Source: Timema cristinae
Taxonomy: Eukaryota; Arthropoda; Insecta; Phasmatodea; Timematidae
Direction of reading: 5' to 3'
Assembly (NCBI GenBank): GCA_039000515.1
Contig: JBCFYV010002255.1
Coordinates: forward strand, 19,066,390 to 19,130,389
Length of the DNA: 64,000 nt
Shown here: piece by piece, positions 1-11,041 of the stretch
Layout: each line of letters opens with the position of its first letter
How positions within the stretch are numbered: position 1 is the first letter of the stretch
Made by a program: the position numbers and the translations under genes
Notes under the pieces: generated by a model
What the model was told of the DNA's origin: nothing
The model's input: only the letters and a program-made list of their open reading frames with translations
The model's database searches: none

Positions 1-7
1 TGAACAA

Positions 8-683
8 GGCCCGGATTTTTATGATCAAAAAGATCTAAATAAGGCCTATAAAATTAATTACTCAAAATTCTAAAAAATTACTTCAAATTTTCAACAACAA
101 AAATCTCGAGGTACTAGGTGCAAATGACTAAATCAAACATGAATTTTACAAATTTAGAATTCAATTAAGAGCCTTTAAGAACTAAACTATTGCTTTCTGC
201 TAAATATAACATATATTTACAAATAAGTGCTTCATGAGTAACAGCTACCCCCTCCCAATGCAACCACCTCCAGCTTAGTTGCAGTGTCACACCAAGAATT
301 TGTATTTACCGACCATACAAACCAAGAGGATACAAACTTCATTGTCTACATTATAGTCACATTCCAACAATTGTGTGGCGGAAAAAAAAAAGTTAGAATT
401 TATGTATTTATAAATTGACGATAGTATTAAAAAATATACTAATTCAACATGAATGTCTCAAAATGACTCCGCAGTGCCTTAGAATGATTCAACAATCCCT
501 TAAAACTGACTAAAAATTACGCAAACTAGGAAAATAAGGGCTTATATTCCAAATTGACAAAAAATAAAGCTATAAGATATACATTTTTGTAACAAGGGGA
601 TCATAAACAGAGTTTATATACTTACGAGCATTGTATGGGATGAGCAAAATAAAATATATTTTAGCAAAATTCGGGCTCTGGTA
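8..683 (-). mobile_element. T-rich TIR element, copy 1
   Basis: The left end reads GGCCCGGATTTTTATGA and the right end is its rough inverse (AAATTCGGGCTC). The interior read on the minus strand aligns by eye with 49407-49892, including the stretch GAGTCAT ... CATGTTGAAT ... AGTATATTTTT. It is strongly strand-asymmetric (T-rich on the minus strand) with no ORF. Class unknown. Confidence 0.55.
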
Positions 684-689
684 ATGATT

Positions 690-890
690 AACGGCCATTG
701 TGTTGTGTCTGTTCTAGATCTAAGTTGGTTTAATAAGTATTTTAGAAAACCTTCTAAATTACAAATTGAAATAAGGGGTGTTATTGTTATTGGTGGGTAT
801 GAAGTCAGGTACTGAGTCTCTTTAGATTTGGTCTTGGACTAATATAATAAGTATGTTTAGAAAGTGCGGGTTAAATATCCAAAATAAAGA
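690..890 (+). mobile_element. SINE D1 3' portion next to the exon A acceptor
   Basis: It shares the 'ATTAACGxCC ... TCTGTTCT' body and the tail TTTAGAAAGTGCGGGTTAAAT with copies at 8972-9185, 31150-31330 and 55090-55330. The copy ends about 20 bp before the acceptor of exon A. Confidence 0.55.
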
Positions 891-908
891 TGTATCTTCT
901 TTTTCCAG

Positions 909-1597
909 TCGACGACCGCCTCAAGTGCCATCCCCGCCCTTCCATCTTCGTCCGTCTCGTCGGGCAAGGTATCCCATCCTCCCCCCACCACCTCCTCCGG
1001 CCGCTACGAAGGTCTGCTTCTGTCCAGGAGGTGGGCGAGTGAGGAACCAGTCAGAGGAGCAGGAGGAGGAGGGGACCATTACCTCAAGGTCCGCGCCAGT
1101 CCGGAGCCTAACACCGCGACTTCCTCCAGTACCAGAGTGAGTCCTGAGCCGGCCAAGTCCAGCTTCAGGTCCAGTCCGGATCCTCCACAACCGCCACCTC
1201 ACGCGAACAAACAACAACAACCTGAACCACCAACAACGTCGTCATCGTCGTCGTCGACAAATAAACCTCGCGTCAGTCCTCAGGAGAGTCGTAACCTACT
1301 GTTCCTTCACGGGCAAGCGAAGGTATCGGCGGCTGCGAAGACGCCTACTCCTCCATCGTCGTCGTCATCGAGTGTTAAGTTGAGGACTAGCCCGGAGTCA
1401 AACCTGGGGTTAGGTGTCCTCGGTGTCGGGGGTGTGAGTGTCAGTGGGGGTAGAGGGAGTGTCGGGGGTGGGAAAGTGAGGGCAAGTCCCAGCCCGGAGA
1501 ATAACTGGCAGCAGCAGAGGAGCGTCCCGACGACTCTTGGTGGAGGGGGCGGGGCGTCCCCCGGCCAGAAGGACGCCGAGGATATGGCTACTACCAG
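909..1597 (+). CDS. Internal exon A of large Ser/Pro-rich gene (family not recognised)
   Basis: The exon is bounded by a pyrimidine-rich acceptor ending in AG at 907-908 and a CAG|GTAGGT donor at 1597/1598. The open frame (codons starting at positions divisible by 3) runs the whole exon without a stop: 229 codons plus two bases (phase 2). The phase fits exon B exactly. Composition is Ser/Pro/Gly/Gln-rich with poly-Ser and a Gly run. The motif R-x-S-P followed by acidic or Gln residues occurs six times (codons at 1092, 1134, 1167, 1269, 1383, 1479), which would suit proline-directed phosphorylation (inference). No globular domain is visible. GC content is far above the flanking intron. The other two frames also stay open for long stretches, a side effect of the GC-rich low-complexity sequence. 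The frame choice rests on splice phase and on the repeated motif. The start codon must lie to the left of the window. Confidence 0.82.
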
Positions 1598-1634
1598 GTA
1601 GGTTCATATAGGTATTATGTTGTTGTTTCCCCAC

Positions 1635-2040
1635 AAAGTCCTACTACCCGTCCAGGATATGCGCATTGACGGTAGGGGATGAATAAGGTCTGATTTAGAA
1701 TAAATGTACCAGCATTGGCGCGAAGGGAGAGTTCTCCACTATCCGTTGGGAACTACGCATTGATGGGGAAGGTGAGGAAGAAGGTAGAATTTAGAATAAG
1801 TGTACTCGCATTCTCGCAAAGGTAAAGTTCTCCGCAACCCATTGGAAACTACGCATTGACGGAGTAGGGTATAAAGAAGATAGAATTTAGAAGAAATATA
1901 CCCGCATTGGCGTGGAGGGAGAGTGAAAACAATTTAAGGATACCCACATTCAGTAAACCCGACTGGGGATTAGAACCCAAACCTTCATGTCACGGGAAAA
2001 CTAGACTAGATGAGTTTGACGTTTATTCCGTGTGCCCACC
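1635..2040 (-). mobile_element. SINE C with internal triplication
   Basis: The 3' signature CTACTACCCGTCC lies at the left and a tRNA-like head at the right. The body segment beginning with 'GCATTGA' occurs three times in tandem (about 1663, 1755 and 1851; period 92-97 bp). Confidence 0.6.
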
Positions 2041-2309
2041 GTGGTCTTACAACTTGTAAAAACTAAATGGTATACATACTATATGAGGTATATGTGCTCA
2101 AATTTAAGCTAGTTATTTATTTTTGCCTACGAAATTTTAACTAAAATAGGACTATTTTTAGAGTAAAGCATTTTTCCAAACAATATTTAATTTAGATATT
2201 AGTGAGACGTAAAAGTTAATTAATGCAGATACAAATGTAAAACCTGCTTGATTTTCTAAATTGTCATGACATTTTTAATCAGTTTAACAATGTCTTCAGA
2301 ACTTGGTTC

Positions 2310-2400
2310 GTTCGGAAACGTTGTGCTTCACACTATGACCCACCTACTCTTAAAGAATTAGGTTCGTATCCCGGTCAGCGTGAAGTTTTGTATTCATGTA
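2310..2400 (+). mobile_element. tRNA-like SINE head fragment
   Basis: A box-B-like GGTTCGTATCCC in a tRNA-like context, with no recognisable SINE body. It could be chance. Confidence 0.3.
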
Positions 2401-2444
2401 GTGCGAAAACTATGTGAAGGTAGTAGTAGTGACTTGGAGTATTT

Positions 2445-2640
2445 TTAACACTACATCTTACTACCCATTCGTATTATAAGTATAAGCAATAATTACGCTA
2501 GTTTGTTAAGGATGGAATAGGTTGAATTTAGAGGAAATGTACCCAAATTTACGAAAAAAATCTTTATTTTACCCGAGTGGGATTCGAACTCTGATATTCA
2601 CGTAAGTGATGCCTTAGACCACTCGACCTCTGAAGCAGGC
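2445..2640 (-). mobile_element. SINE C copy
   Basis: It shows the reverse complement of the common tail (ACATCTTACTACCCATTC), the body (GAGGAAATGTACCCA) and a tRNA head with box B (GGATTCGAAC). Confidence 0.65.
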
Positions 2641-2694
2641 TAGGAGCAAATTTAAGTGCGACGCTAAGCACTAATTTTAATTATGTTATAGTAA

Positions 2695-2830
2695 GGCCTG
2701 CACCGATGCTCAAATGGTATAAGGCCTTAGGCCCACGATAGACTGAATTACCAATGTTGTGAAGGTCTAGGTTTAGTTCTCAGATGGGTATATTAGGGAT
2801 TAGTTTTATCTGTTGTTTAAAAATCCTCTT
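2695..2830 (+). mobile_element. Degenerate SINE C head
   Basis: Resembles the C head (ATGGTATAAGGCCTTA ... GGTTTAGTTCTC) without a clear tail. Confidence 0.35.
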
Positions 2831-2913
2831 TGCATAATTACGAGTGCACGTACTATAAATACCCATCTCAATTCTTTCCCGTAGGAAAAGAATAAAATAA
2901 TGTAAGAATTAAA

Positions 2914-2944
<31 letters not shown>

Positions 2945-3516
2945 TGGTATTAAACTTACACTTTTAGAATCAATTAATGATATCAGCACTCGACCTACAA
3001 ACTAACTTAATGTTGCTACATGGGAGATCACTGAGAAAATTTGAAGACGTTTGGAAATCCCTAATATTTTAACCAAAATGTAGGTGAAAGTTCTGACTAG
3101 TAAGAAAAAAAAAAGTTAAAATTTTTAGGTGATTTTTTTTGTAATGAATGAGAGCTTGGATAAAACTCTATAACTAACACATTATTTAAAATTGTATTGT
3201 GACCCTATCAAAACATTATTTTATTTGATGAAGAGAGGCTACATTTTTATTTATAACCTTTTGCTTAAATCTTAGAGGTATACATTTTCGTGTAAATCAT
3301 TGTTGAATATTTTTTCAAACTTTAAACTCTAAATTAAAACTTTTTATTCATCAGAAACCTGCTGATAGTTTTCGCCTACATTTAGGTGGCAACCATATTT
3401 TAAAATAACAAATGATTTCTTAAATAATTCGTGATCTATAAATGTCTGCAACGCACCTCATTCCTCTCTTAGCTCTAGAACGGATATAACAACAAGTACT
3501 TTTCTCCAACAGTCAA
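2831..3516. other. AT-rich intron without recognised feature
   Basis: Contains a (TA)n run at about 2920-2943. Nothing coding or repetitive was recognised in the rest. Confidence 0.5.
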
Positions 3517-3518
3517 TA

Positions 3519-4081
3519 TACAGGCTCTTCCGAAACTCATAGCCCAAACTACATATACAGATTGTTTGAATCAAAAGTAATACAAAATCCATTTACACAT
3601 GCATACGGAAAACTATGCTACTACCTTTAAATTGTGCTCAAAGTTTCGACGTACAACACCAGGAGAGTAAAGTGATTCAAGCATGTGTGTACAACAAGTT
3701 GCATAGGAGCTAGGCGCGTGGCACTGCACATGTAATAATGACAAACACTTTTTGTGAAGTACAACCGTTAATGATGACCCTCAGAAAGTATTCAAATTTT
3801 AAGATGTACTGGTGTGTGGTTTACTATTAATTGTGGTATGTTCTGCTGCCGTGCTCTAAGATGACAAGGTGTGTAATGCCACGCGCCTAACTCCTATGCA
3901 ACCTGTTGCACACGCATGCTTGCACAGCCTTGTTCTCCAGGCGTTATACACCGAAACTTTAAACACAATTGAATGGTATTAGCATAGTTTTTCGGATATC
4001 AGTGTACAGGAATTTTGTGTTACTTTTGGCTCAAACAAACTTTATGTGCAGTTTGGGTTATGAGTTTCCGAACACCTTGTA
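3519..4081. mobile_element. Foldback/MITE-like element with long TIRs
   Basis: The two ends are inverted copies for roughly 200 bp. Matching blocks include TTCCGAAACTCATA with its complement TATGAGTTTCCGAA, CATAGGAGxTAGGCGCGTGGCA with its complement, and GGAAAACTATGCTA with its complement. The flanks are TA on both sides, compatible with a Tc1/mariner-type duplication (inference). No ORF. Confidence 0.75.
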
Positions 4082-4618
4082 TATAAAAAGGGAGAATAAA
4101 ATTCTAACATTGATTAAAATTTCCTCCATGGTGGTAATCGAATAACATACCTTAACTTAGGTAGTTAATATCGCTCGAACCGGATGAGTTTTTTTTATTA
4201 AAATTTAGAAAACAGTGGCATTAAGAGCAATAGAACAATTGATATACTTGCTTCCCCAACTTCAGAGAAGACAGACATCAATCGAATTAAAAAGTGTCGG
4301 ACTTAAAACACAATTACTCTCGAGTTTTGTAATTAACAACTCGCGCAAGGTATACTAGCGGACCATGATCAAATTTTGACCTTCAAAGGTAATATTAGGC
4401 CATTGTGTCGTGGCATTCCATGATATATCAACCAAACTAAAAACATCAAAGTAGATACAAATTCAGTAAGAAGACCAATCAAGAAGAGGCTTTTGGATGG
4501 ATGCGTCACATTTAGTAGTAACGAAACCTGATAATCATTCTACCTGATTAAATAGTTTATTTTTCCTGACACGTCTTATTACCCACCTGGACTAATACAT
4601 ATTTTAACTAGGCAGACA

Positions 4619-4790
4619 CCTGATTCAGTGGCGCATGGTCTTAGGTGTTACTCTCGTGTTGGACTGGCCTGCTGATGACGATAAGATCAGGGTGCAATGA
4701 GGGGAGTTTTTACTAAAAGGTCTTTCCACCCACCTTTTAAGTTAATGCGGGTAGATTACCTCAAATGCTTTCTTTGTCACCAAATTAGGG
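4619..4790 (+). mobile_element. Degenerate SINE C
   Basis: The head 'GTGGCGCATGGTCTTAGG ... GACTGGCCTGCTGATGACG' is followed by a diverged body. The 3' signature is lost. Confidence 0.5.
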
Positions 4791-4869
4791 ACCTATGAGA
4801 AAGTTAGGGTAAAATAGTAAAGACATTCGTATTTGTGAAGTGGGATCGTGGAAGACCACTTTTTTAAAA

Positions 4870-4980
4870 AAAAAAAAGTTGTTTGTGCCCCCAGTCTGTA
4901 TTTGAACCCTGATCTCCCCATCACCATTACGTGAGAATGGATGAGCCTGACATTTAATCTGCGTATCCACCTATGCACTT
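4870..4980 (-). mobile_element. SINE C head fragment
   Basis: Inverted head with box-B complement (ATTTGAACCCTGATC) and the 'CTCCCCATCACC' block typical of C copies. Confidence 0.45.
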
Positions 4981-5139
4981 ATCGTTTTATTAAATGTTTT
5001 CAACTGTACCAAAGCAGTGTATTCCCATAGTAGCCTCGTTATAAAAAAGATACGTAAATAAAATACTTTTAATTAATTTTATATCTATTTATCATGGACA
5101 AAATAGATGTGTCTTTGTAGATATTTTTTTTTAAAATAT

Positions 5140-5450
5140 CTTTTTTAGGGTGAGGTGTGAGAATTGACGTGCACCTTATGAACCAACTGATTATACCAGC
5201 ATACGAGAATTTCAATGAGTGAGATCGAAAGGGACAACCAATTTTGCCGGGAAAATTATTTACACATACCTTCCAGGGTTCTTTTACATTCCATAATCTA
5301 TATGGGACAACGGCTTTAATTCGTCTCCGAAGGAAGTTGTGCTACGGATTTTTATCACTCAAGAAATATTAGTCAACCTCGGCTGGGTTAGAACCCAAGA
5401 CCATCGGCTCCTGAGGCGAGAACCTTGCCTCAAGACCACTGAGGTTGATT
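5140..5450 (-). mobile_element. SINE D2 copy
   Basis: The body matches 8521-8770 ('GAGATCGAAAGGGACAACCA', 'TTTACACATA', 'GAAGGAAGTT'). The tRNA-like head is at the right (TGGGTTAGAACCCAAGACC). It is on the opposite strand to the gene. Confidence 0.65.
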
Positions 5451-6017
5451 ATATATAGCTATATTAATTTCCTCGATGTCATAAAACTGGTGATAAAATA
5501 TACAATGAGTGTAATATTTTAGACTAAAGTTTATTTTTTTCTCCTCTAATAATTTCAGAATATTTTGTATTAAAAAATAGGTCAATACCTTTATACATTC
5601 CATTTGAATCCCAATGTCAATCCCATACGATCCTTGATTAACGATCGTGATGTTATGAAAACCGTTGGTTTGCATAGGGTACAGCTGATGGGTATTAAAA
5701 GCCATTCCTAAAATAATCCTACATGTATCCTAACGAATACTTTACTTTATCGCAGTGAAAAATTGATTACATTCACATGTACATAATATAAACACAATCT
5801 TTAAAACTAATTATGTTTCTCACTTTCCCTTTTTATGCAAAAATTAATGGTCACTTAACATCATACAATTTCATCTTTAATTGAACACGAGAAAAAAAAA
5901 TATTCAATTACCATTTTTATCTTGACCCGTCATCTTTTATTTTAAGATGGGGTGTGTTATGCTACACCATAGGTACTTAATATTCGTTTTACATTGATTA
6001 TTCATTTTAAAAATGTA

Positions 6018-6290
6018 AATTGCCATCACTCGAATCATCATCATCATTATCATCATCATCAACGGTTTTCAGCCTTTGCACGGGTCAGTTTAGTAAAACG
6101 CCTCCATCTTCCTCTATCCTTCCACTATTCTTCCTCCTTTAAATTTTTCCAATTTTCTCCTCTCCCTTGTAAATTTTCCGTTATCTGCTCCTCCCAGCTC
6201 TTTTTTTTGGCCTTCTTTGCGGTCTTTTTCCTAAATACTTCCTTTCCAACATTTTCTTTGCCATCCTCTCTTTTTACATCCTTCTACCTT
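6018..6290 (-). mobile_element. LINE family 2, 3' end (ORF2 C-terminus)
   Basis: The minus strand reads as a degraded reverse-transcriptase C-terminal tail (G-R-P-x-K ... W-K-x-L-K-E-E ... R-W-R-x-L-T-K-L-T-R) and ends in an ATGATG repeat, seen here as CATCATCAT. Copies also lie at 46945-47215 and 53566-53775. Confidence 0.7.
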
Positions 6291-6769
6291 CACCCGAATG
6301 AAGTTAGATAATCGAATAGAATTTATGCTTTACTTTTTCTGTGTTGTTTTTAAACTATAAAAATAATGAATGGGGAAAGCACCATTTTAAGGAATACTGG
6401 TTAAGAAAAGAGGTTTTTAATAAGAAACCTTTCTCTAGTAAATACTGTAGTCGCGTTTTCTACAGAGGCGAACTTAAAACAGCTTTCTATGTAAATGAAT
6501 TTTTATTTTATCTCAATATCTGAGCTTAAAATTTGTAAGATGAGTCATTTCCTACCCCCTACGTCTTTCCCAAGTCCCACAGTCTGCAAATGAATATTAA
6601 AATCACTAACATTTTATATATAAGTCCATATCAAAGATTTGTGATTTTACTAGAAGATTTTTCTAAAAAGATATGAATTTTTTTTAAATCAAATCAAATA
6701 AAAAAATACTAAATACTTTCTGAACCTTATATAGTCCTGAGCTGTAATCTATATAAATTGCTCTTATAG

Positions 6770-6810
6770 AATAATAATAATAATATAATAATAATAATAA
6801 TAATATAAGG
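6770..6810. repeat. (TAA)n-type microsatellite
   Basis: Runs of AATAATAAT interrupted by ATATAA; possibly the remnant tail of a SINE whose body is gone. Confidence 0.6.
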
Positions 6811-6921
6811 ATAAAGCAGGGAAGTATACATATGGTTGCTATATTCACGCTCGTAGATTAGAATCCTAAAGGAAAAAATACAATGAATATAATATCTAGA
6901 TAGAAAGAATAAAGCATAAAA

Positions 6922-7264
6922 GCATAAATAATAGCTTTGGCTATTTGATTCTTAAATATGCGATCCCTTACAATTATAATAATTGTACAAGTGGCAGTAA
7001 TATGTCAACTAACGAGGCGAAGATGGCTGCGTTATCTGATAGCTCGCGATCTTAATAAAATCACAAATTTGTAGCCGACGATATCCGTACGTCCTTCACA
7101 TACTGACTTCAAATATGAGTGAAGAATGACCCTGGGAACGGGATGATACTTGGATAGCTCAGTGATTAGAGGTGTAACTTTTCAATTTTCAGAATATTAT
7201 ATCTATATGAAGTAATCCCCAATAATAGAAAAAAGCATAAATAATAGCTTTGGCTATTTGATTC
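6922..7264. repeat. 30-bp direct repeat flanking a ~280-bp segment
   Basis: GCATAAATAATAGCTTTGGC plus the next 10 bases is identical at 6922-6951 and 7235-7264. The segment between them has no recognised feature. Confidence 0.8.
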
Positions 7265-7482
7265 CTAAAATCAAAGTAGTTTGACCACAAGTAAAATTAA
7301 CAAAAATTGATGATTTTTTTTCCACTTGAAATTTTAGTTTAGTTTTTGTTTAAAAATACAATTTAGGTGTAATGAGGTTCTTTTACGTAAAATCAAGGGA
7401 GGAAACCTTACTCACTCACACATGAAACTATGGAGACATTTCCTTTAAATTTCACCTTATTCATCACTGTCCTATTAGTCTA

Positions 7483-7690
7483 CAACTTCCGGGCCCATGG
7501 AGTAGTGGTCAGTCCACCTGACTACGATAGCCAAGGGGTCCAGTTTATATTCCCGGCTGTTACCTTTGGTATTTTTCCCTTTAGGGGAATAATGCCAATA
7601 ATCCCTTGGGTTTTGCTAATTAGGCTTATACATTAGGTTAATACTCACCCCGGCTCCACAATATCATAATAATTATAATCATTTAATCTC
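7483..7690 (+). mobile_element. SINE F copy
   Basis: A tRNA-like head (GGAGTAGTGGTCAGT) and a 3' body 'CTAATTAGGCTTATAC ... GGTTAATACTCACC' related to the CTTAAG-containing body at 23565-23830 and 44478-44640. Confidence 0.5.
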
Positions 7691-8049
7691 ATTGCGAGTA
7701 CGATGTGTATACATCCTCGATGGTGTACCCTGACCATGGACAAGGTTCTGTGCCAGCGGAGTGACTAATAATCTACACATAAGGTGACAGAACTTGGACG
7801 TGTAAGTCCCTCCCGGTTAATTGGGACATACTATCCCCAAAAAGAATCTAAAACTACTTGTGCATATAGTGAGACGTAATGCACGTCAAAATAATGTCCT
7901 GAAGAATATTAGGATGAAAGTATTTATGGTCACTATGGCAACACATAAGACAGATGGATCATATGATGACAGTAATATTGACCTAATAAGCTGTGACAAG
8001 GATTATTTTTACTATAAAAACTCCACCTACAAGGAATGTAATCATATCA

Positions 8050-8268
8050 TTCCTCGGTCCCGGCACAGATTTATCTGATTACCAAACCCTTCCTTCACCT
8101 CTGACAAGACGTGTATTAATCACAACTTGTGAATGTGTGGAATGCCAGGCCTCCACCGTGGTTTGGATTCCACGTTAAACTGTAGGTCATCTATTTCATC
8201 TCACAATCACCCTACCATTACACATTAGCATAAGTGCGTATAACCAGAACGGGTAGTAAGACGCGGTG

Positions 8269-8323
<55 letters not shown>

Positions 8324-8335
8324 TAATAATATGGA
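8050..8335 (+). mobile_element. SINE B copy, 5'-truncated
   Basis: It starts inside the head (CTCGGTCCCGGCACAGAT), keeps the full B body and the shared tail, and ends in a long (TAA)n run at about 8272-8330. Confidence 0.85.
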
Positions 8336-8364
8336 GAATATTCCTTTTACCAGCACTTTTACAG

Positions 8365-8460
8365 TTCAATTTGCAAGGTAACGTCCTTATCTGACAGCTA
8401 GAATCTATTAGATCGACTTTCACATATGCATAATTAAAGTCATATGGTCGAATGGATATT
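8365..8460 (-). repeat. Interspersed repeat H, partial
   Basis: Contains TACAGTTCAATT ... CTTATCTGACAGCTAGAA, the 3' half of a ~130-bp repeat seen elsewhere in the window. Confidence 0.55.
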
Positions 8461-8520
8461 TGGAGCATCTTTAAGAAAACACAAACAGATTATTTTGCAG
8501 CCAACATTTATATTTTATTT

Positions 8521-8770
8521 ATTTGAGGGGCCGTATTTAACGTGCACTTTCTGAACGAGAGCGAAAGGGACGACTAGTTTTGACAGGAAATTAATTTACA
8601 CATAACTTCTATTATTCTTTTATATGACATGAGAATGGTGGTTTTTCTTCCCCTTTAAAGGAAGTTTTGCTATTAATTATTGTCGCTCAAGAAAAATTCA
8701 TCGACCCCGGTTGGGTTTGAACCCACGAAAACATTGGGTCCCAAAACCACCAAGATCAATGCCAGAATTT
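8521..8770 (-). mobile_element. SINE D2 copy
   Basis: The minus strand runs from a tRNA-like head (TTGGTGGTTTTGGGACCC, box B GGGTTCAAACCC) to the tail TTCAGAAAGTGCACGTTAAA. That tail is also present on D1 copies with another head. Confidence 0.75.
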
Positions 8771-8794
8771 ATAACATTTTATTATATTAATATT

Positions 8795-8960
8795 ATTTGT
8801 AGGCATTGATAATATCTACTAAAAGAGGTAACTCCAGATCTCATGACTTGAAATGTATAGTACAGTTCAATTTTCATAACAAGAACCTTATCTGACAGCT
8901 AGAAATGATAATAAACTACTCTCATATATAATTCGTAAATTCATGTAATCTTCAGCTGTC
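8795..8960. repeat. Repeat H, inverted (head-to-head) pair
   Basis: A plus-strand half (ATTGATAATATCTACTAAAA ... GATCTCATGACTTGA) is followed by a minus-strand half (TACAGTTCAATTTTCATAAC ... TTCAGCTGTCAATGTTGAC). Confidence 0.55.
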
Positions 8961-8971
8961 AATGTTGACAC

Positions 8972-9185
8972 CTTAGCAAAGTCGGTAGCGTACCTACTAA
9001 GTTAAGGGTCCCCGGTTCAATTCTCGACATGGTTGGAAAAAATTATTATTTGAGGAATGTGGTATTCTTTCACAGTGGTGAATTAACGACCTAGGAATGG
9101 GTGCTGTAACTGTTGTAAATATAAACTAATTTATTAGTCGTGCTGATATCATTTATCGGTTTAGAAATATAAAGTTAAATACTTC
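8972..9185 (+). mobile_element. SINE D1 copy
   Basis: tRNA-like head (AGCAAAGTCGGTAGCGT ... GGTTCAATTCTCG), body 'TTCACAGTGGTGAATTAACG', tail 'CGGTTTAGAAATATAAAGTT'. Confidence 0.65.
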
Positions 9186-9216
9186 AAATTAAAAAATTAT
9201 AAGAGGATACTATTTA

Positions 9217-10343
9217 TCAGGGCTTTGATTTTGATGACATGTCATCTTTTTTTATGGTATATCACAGATAATGCTCTTGTGTACATATATTGTAGTCATA
9301 ATTTCCTGGTTGATGAATCTTTTTTTTACGTCATTTTTTGGTCGTTTCTTATTATTTAAGATTTTTATGTCATATTTTCATGGATTGCATCCTTTTTGTG
9401 TGGTGGGTAATTTAATGAATACGTATTTTTTTAAATCTTGTATTATTTTACAAATGGCTCTAACGATTTGGTTCCAAATGGGTATCTTGGAGTGTTCAAC
9501 AAGATAAATAACGCTGTTTACTTGGTTTTGGGTAAAAATTCGATAAAGGGTCATTTGCTAATATCTGATTTTTTATTTAAATTTGATTTATTCTGAAAGT
9601 GGCTATAATTATTTTGTCTAAAGTGTTTATCTGGGAAGTGTTTGACTTGAAAATGACCCCAAAAATCAGTAAAGGCTACTTTTTTATATAGTTTATTGAT
9701 TAATCTTTTTTAAAATGTTAATATTTAAATTATGTCTTTAAAGATTTGGTTAAAAATTGATATCTGGGGAGTATTTTACATTATCATTGGTAATAAATAT
9801 GTATTTATATAATATATATTTATTTAAAATAAATAAATTAAGGCTAGTTTCCTAACTACAATATATAGAGAGAAAAAAATTGATCTTGAAAATGGGAATC
9901 TTGCAATGGAGTTCCATGCAAAATAATACGTTTTTATCCATACAAATAACAAATAATTTTAGGGTAGTTTATAATTAATTTATTTTTGAAAATTTAAATT
10001 TCTTTAAATATATTGAACAATTTGGTTTAAAATTTATATATAATTATTGATTATAAAAACAAAAACTCATCTTGTTAGAATAAATAAAACTTACTTAAAC
10101 GTAGTTTACTCAAAACTTATTTTTGAAAATTTTATTTGTAGCCATAATAGGAGAAAGTTTGAACGATTGTGTCATACCATTTAGCTTATATAGTTTTAAA
10201 TTTTAAAGTGCGTATTTGATTTATTCAAATGTTTTTGTTAATTTTTAGCTCAATTTTTGTGAATTTCAACAAATATATCAGGAATTTTTAGGTCATTATA
10301 AAGTTCTTTTTTTTATCGATTTTAGTTCATCAAATTCTAGGCC
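9217..10343 (+). mobile_element. T-rich TIR element, copy 2 (long)
   Basis: It begins GGGCTTTGATTTTGATGACA and ends TTCATCAAATTCTAGGCC, an approximate inverted terminal repeat. The interior is T-rich with repeated 'TTTTTAGGTCAT'-like phrases. No credible ORF. Confidence 0.5.
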
Positions 10344-10439
10344 AAGCTAATTATATAGTGAAATGTTACTATGGTTTATGGATGAAAGCAAAAATAAAAG
10401 TTTGTATTTTCTAAAAAAAAATCCTATCAAGATCCTACA

Positions 10440-11036
10440 ACACCTTTAAGCGCCATCTATATCTCATAACCTTCCCTTCGTGCCAAGGTCAAAGTCAGGC
10501 CGTTAACCTCCAACCCAAACGTTCCCGTCACTCTCAAATGATCGAACACCGGCTGCACTGCTAATACATGTATGACTGCCTCCCTTTGTCCCCCATCCTC
10601 CCCCCCAACCCCTCAATACCTTTCCTCTCAAGCTCGTTTGTGGCTCGTCAGTAGGCTACTAATGGTCACGGTTCATTATCGTCCCGCCATTGTCTCGTCT
10701 ACCCATAATGAAAATGCAACACCTCCCTCCTTGTGACGAGGATTCAATACACGCACGGACTCTTTGTGACGTCACAACGATCCCACTTCTCCTCGCCGAT
10801 TGTGTGTGGTTTGGTCGTAGGGAGCTTTCTGGGACGCGGTTAGTTCATGATACAATACTTGTGTTTGACAATGCGCCCTTTCTCTCTCTACGTGCGCAAA
10901 CATTTGCGAGTCAAGCGGTATTATTACCTGTGATACACCATGGAATGTTAAATGGGATGTGTTACCTTCGTCTTACTCTATGGCAAGTTTATGGCCACAC
11001 TTACAACAATACGTTTTCTTTACCCATATTTATTTA
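10440..11036. other. Unique, GC-richer intronic island
   Basis: Higher GC than its surroundings and no match to any repeat family in the window. It holds a palindromic cAMP-response-type site at 10765-10776 (TGTGACGTCACA). An ORF of 115 codons is present but lacks supporting splice phase. It could be a regulatory element; function not shown. Confidence 0.4.
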
Positions 11037-11041
11037 GTTTT

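Noticed and set aside
853..1140. 95-codon plus-strand ORF overlapping exon A
   Set aside because: It starts in the intron and lies in a frame that stops at 1140. The other frame stays open to a phase-matched donor and carries the repeated R-x-S-P motif.
8196..8468. Poly-isoleucine minus-strand ORF
   Set aside because: Translation of the (TAA)n SINE tail.
10690..11037. 115-codon ORF as an exon
   Set aside because: No splice phase links it to the gene, and it ends inside LINE-derived sequence.
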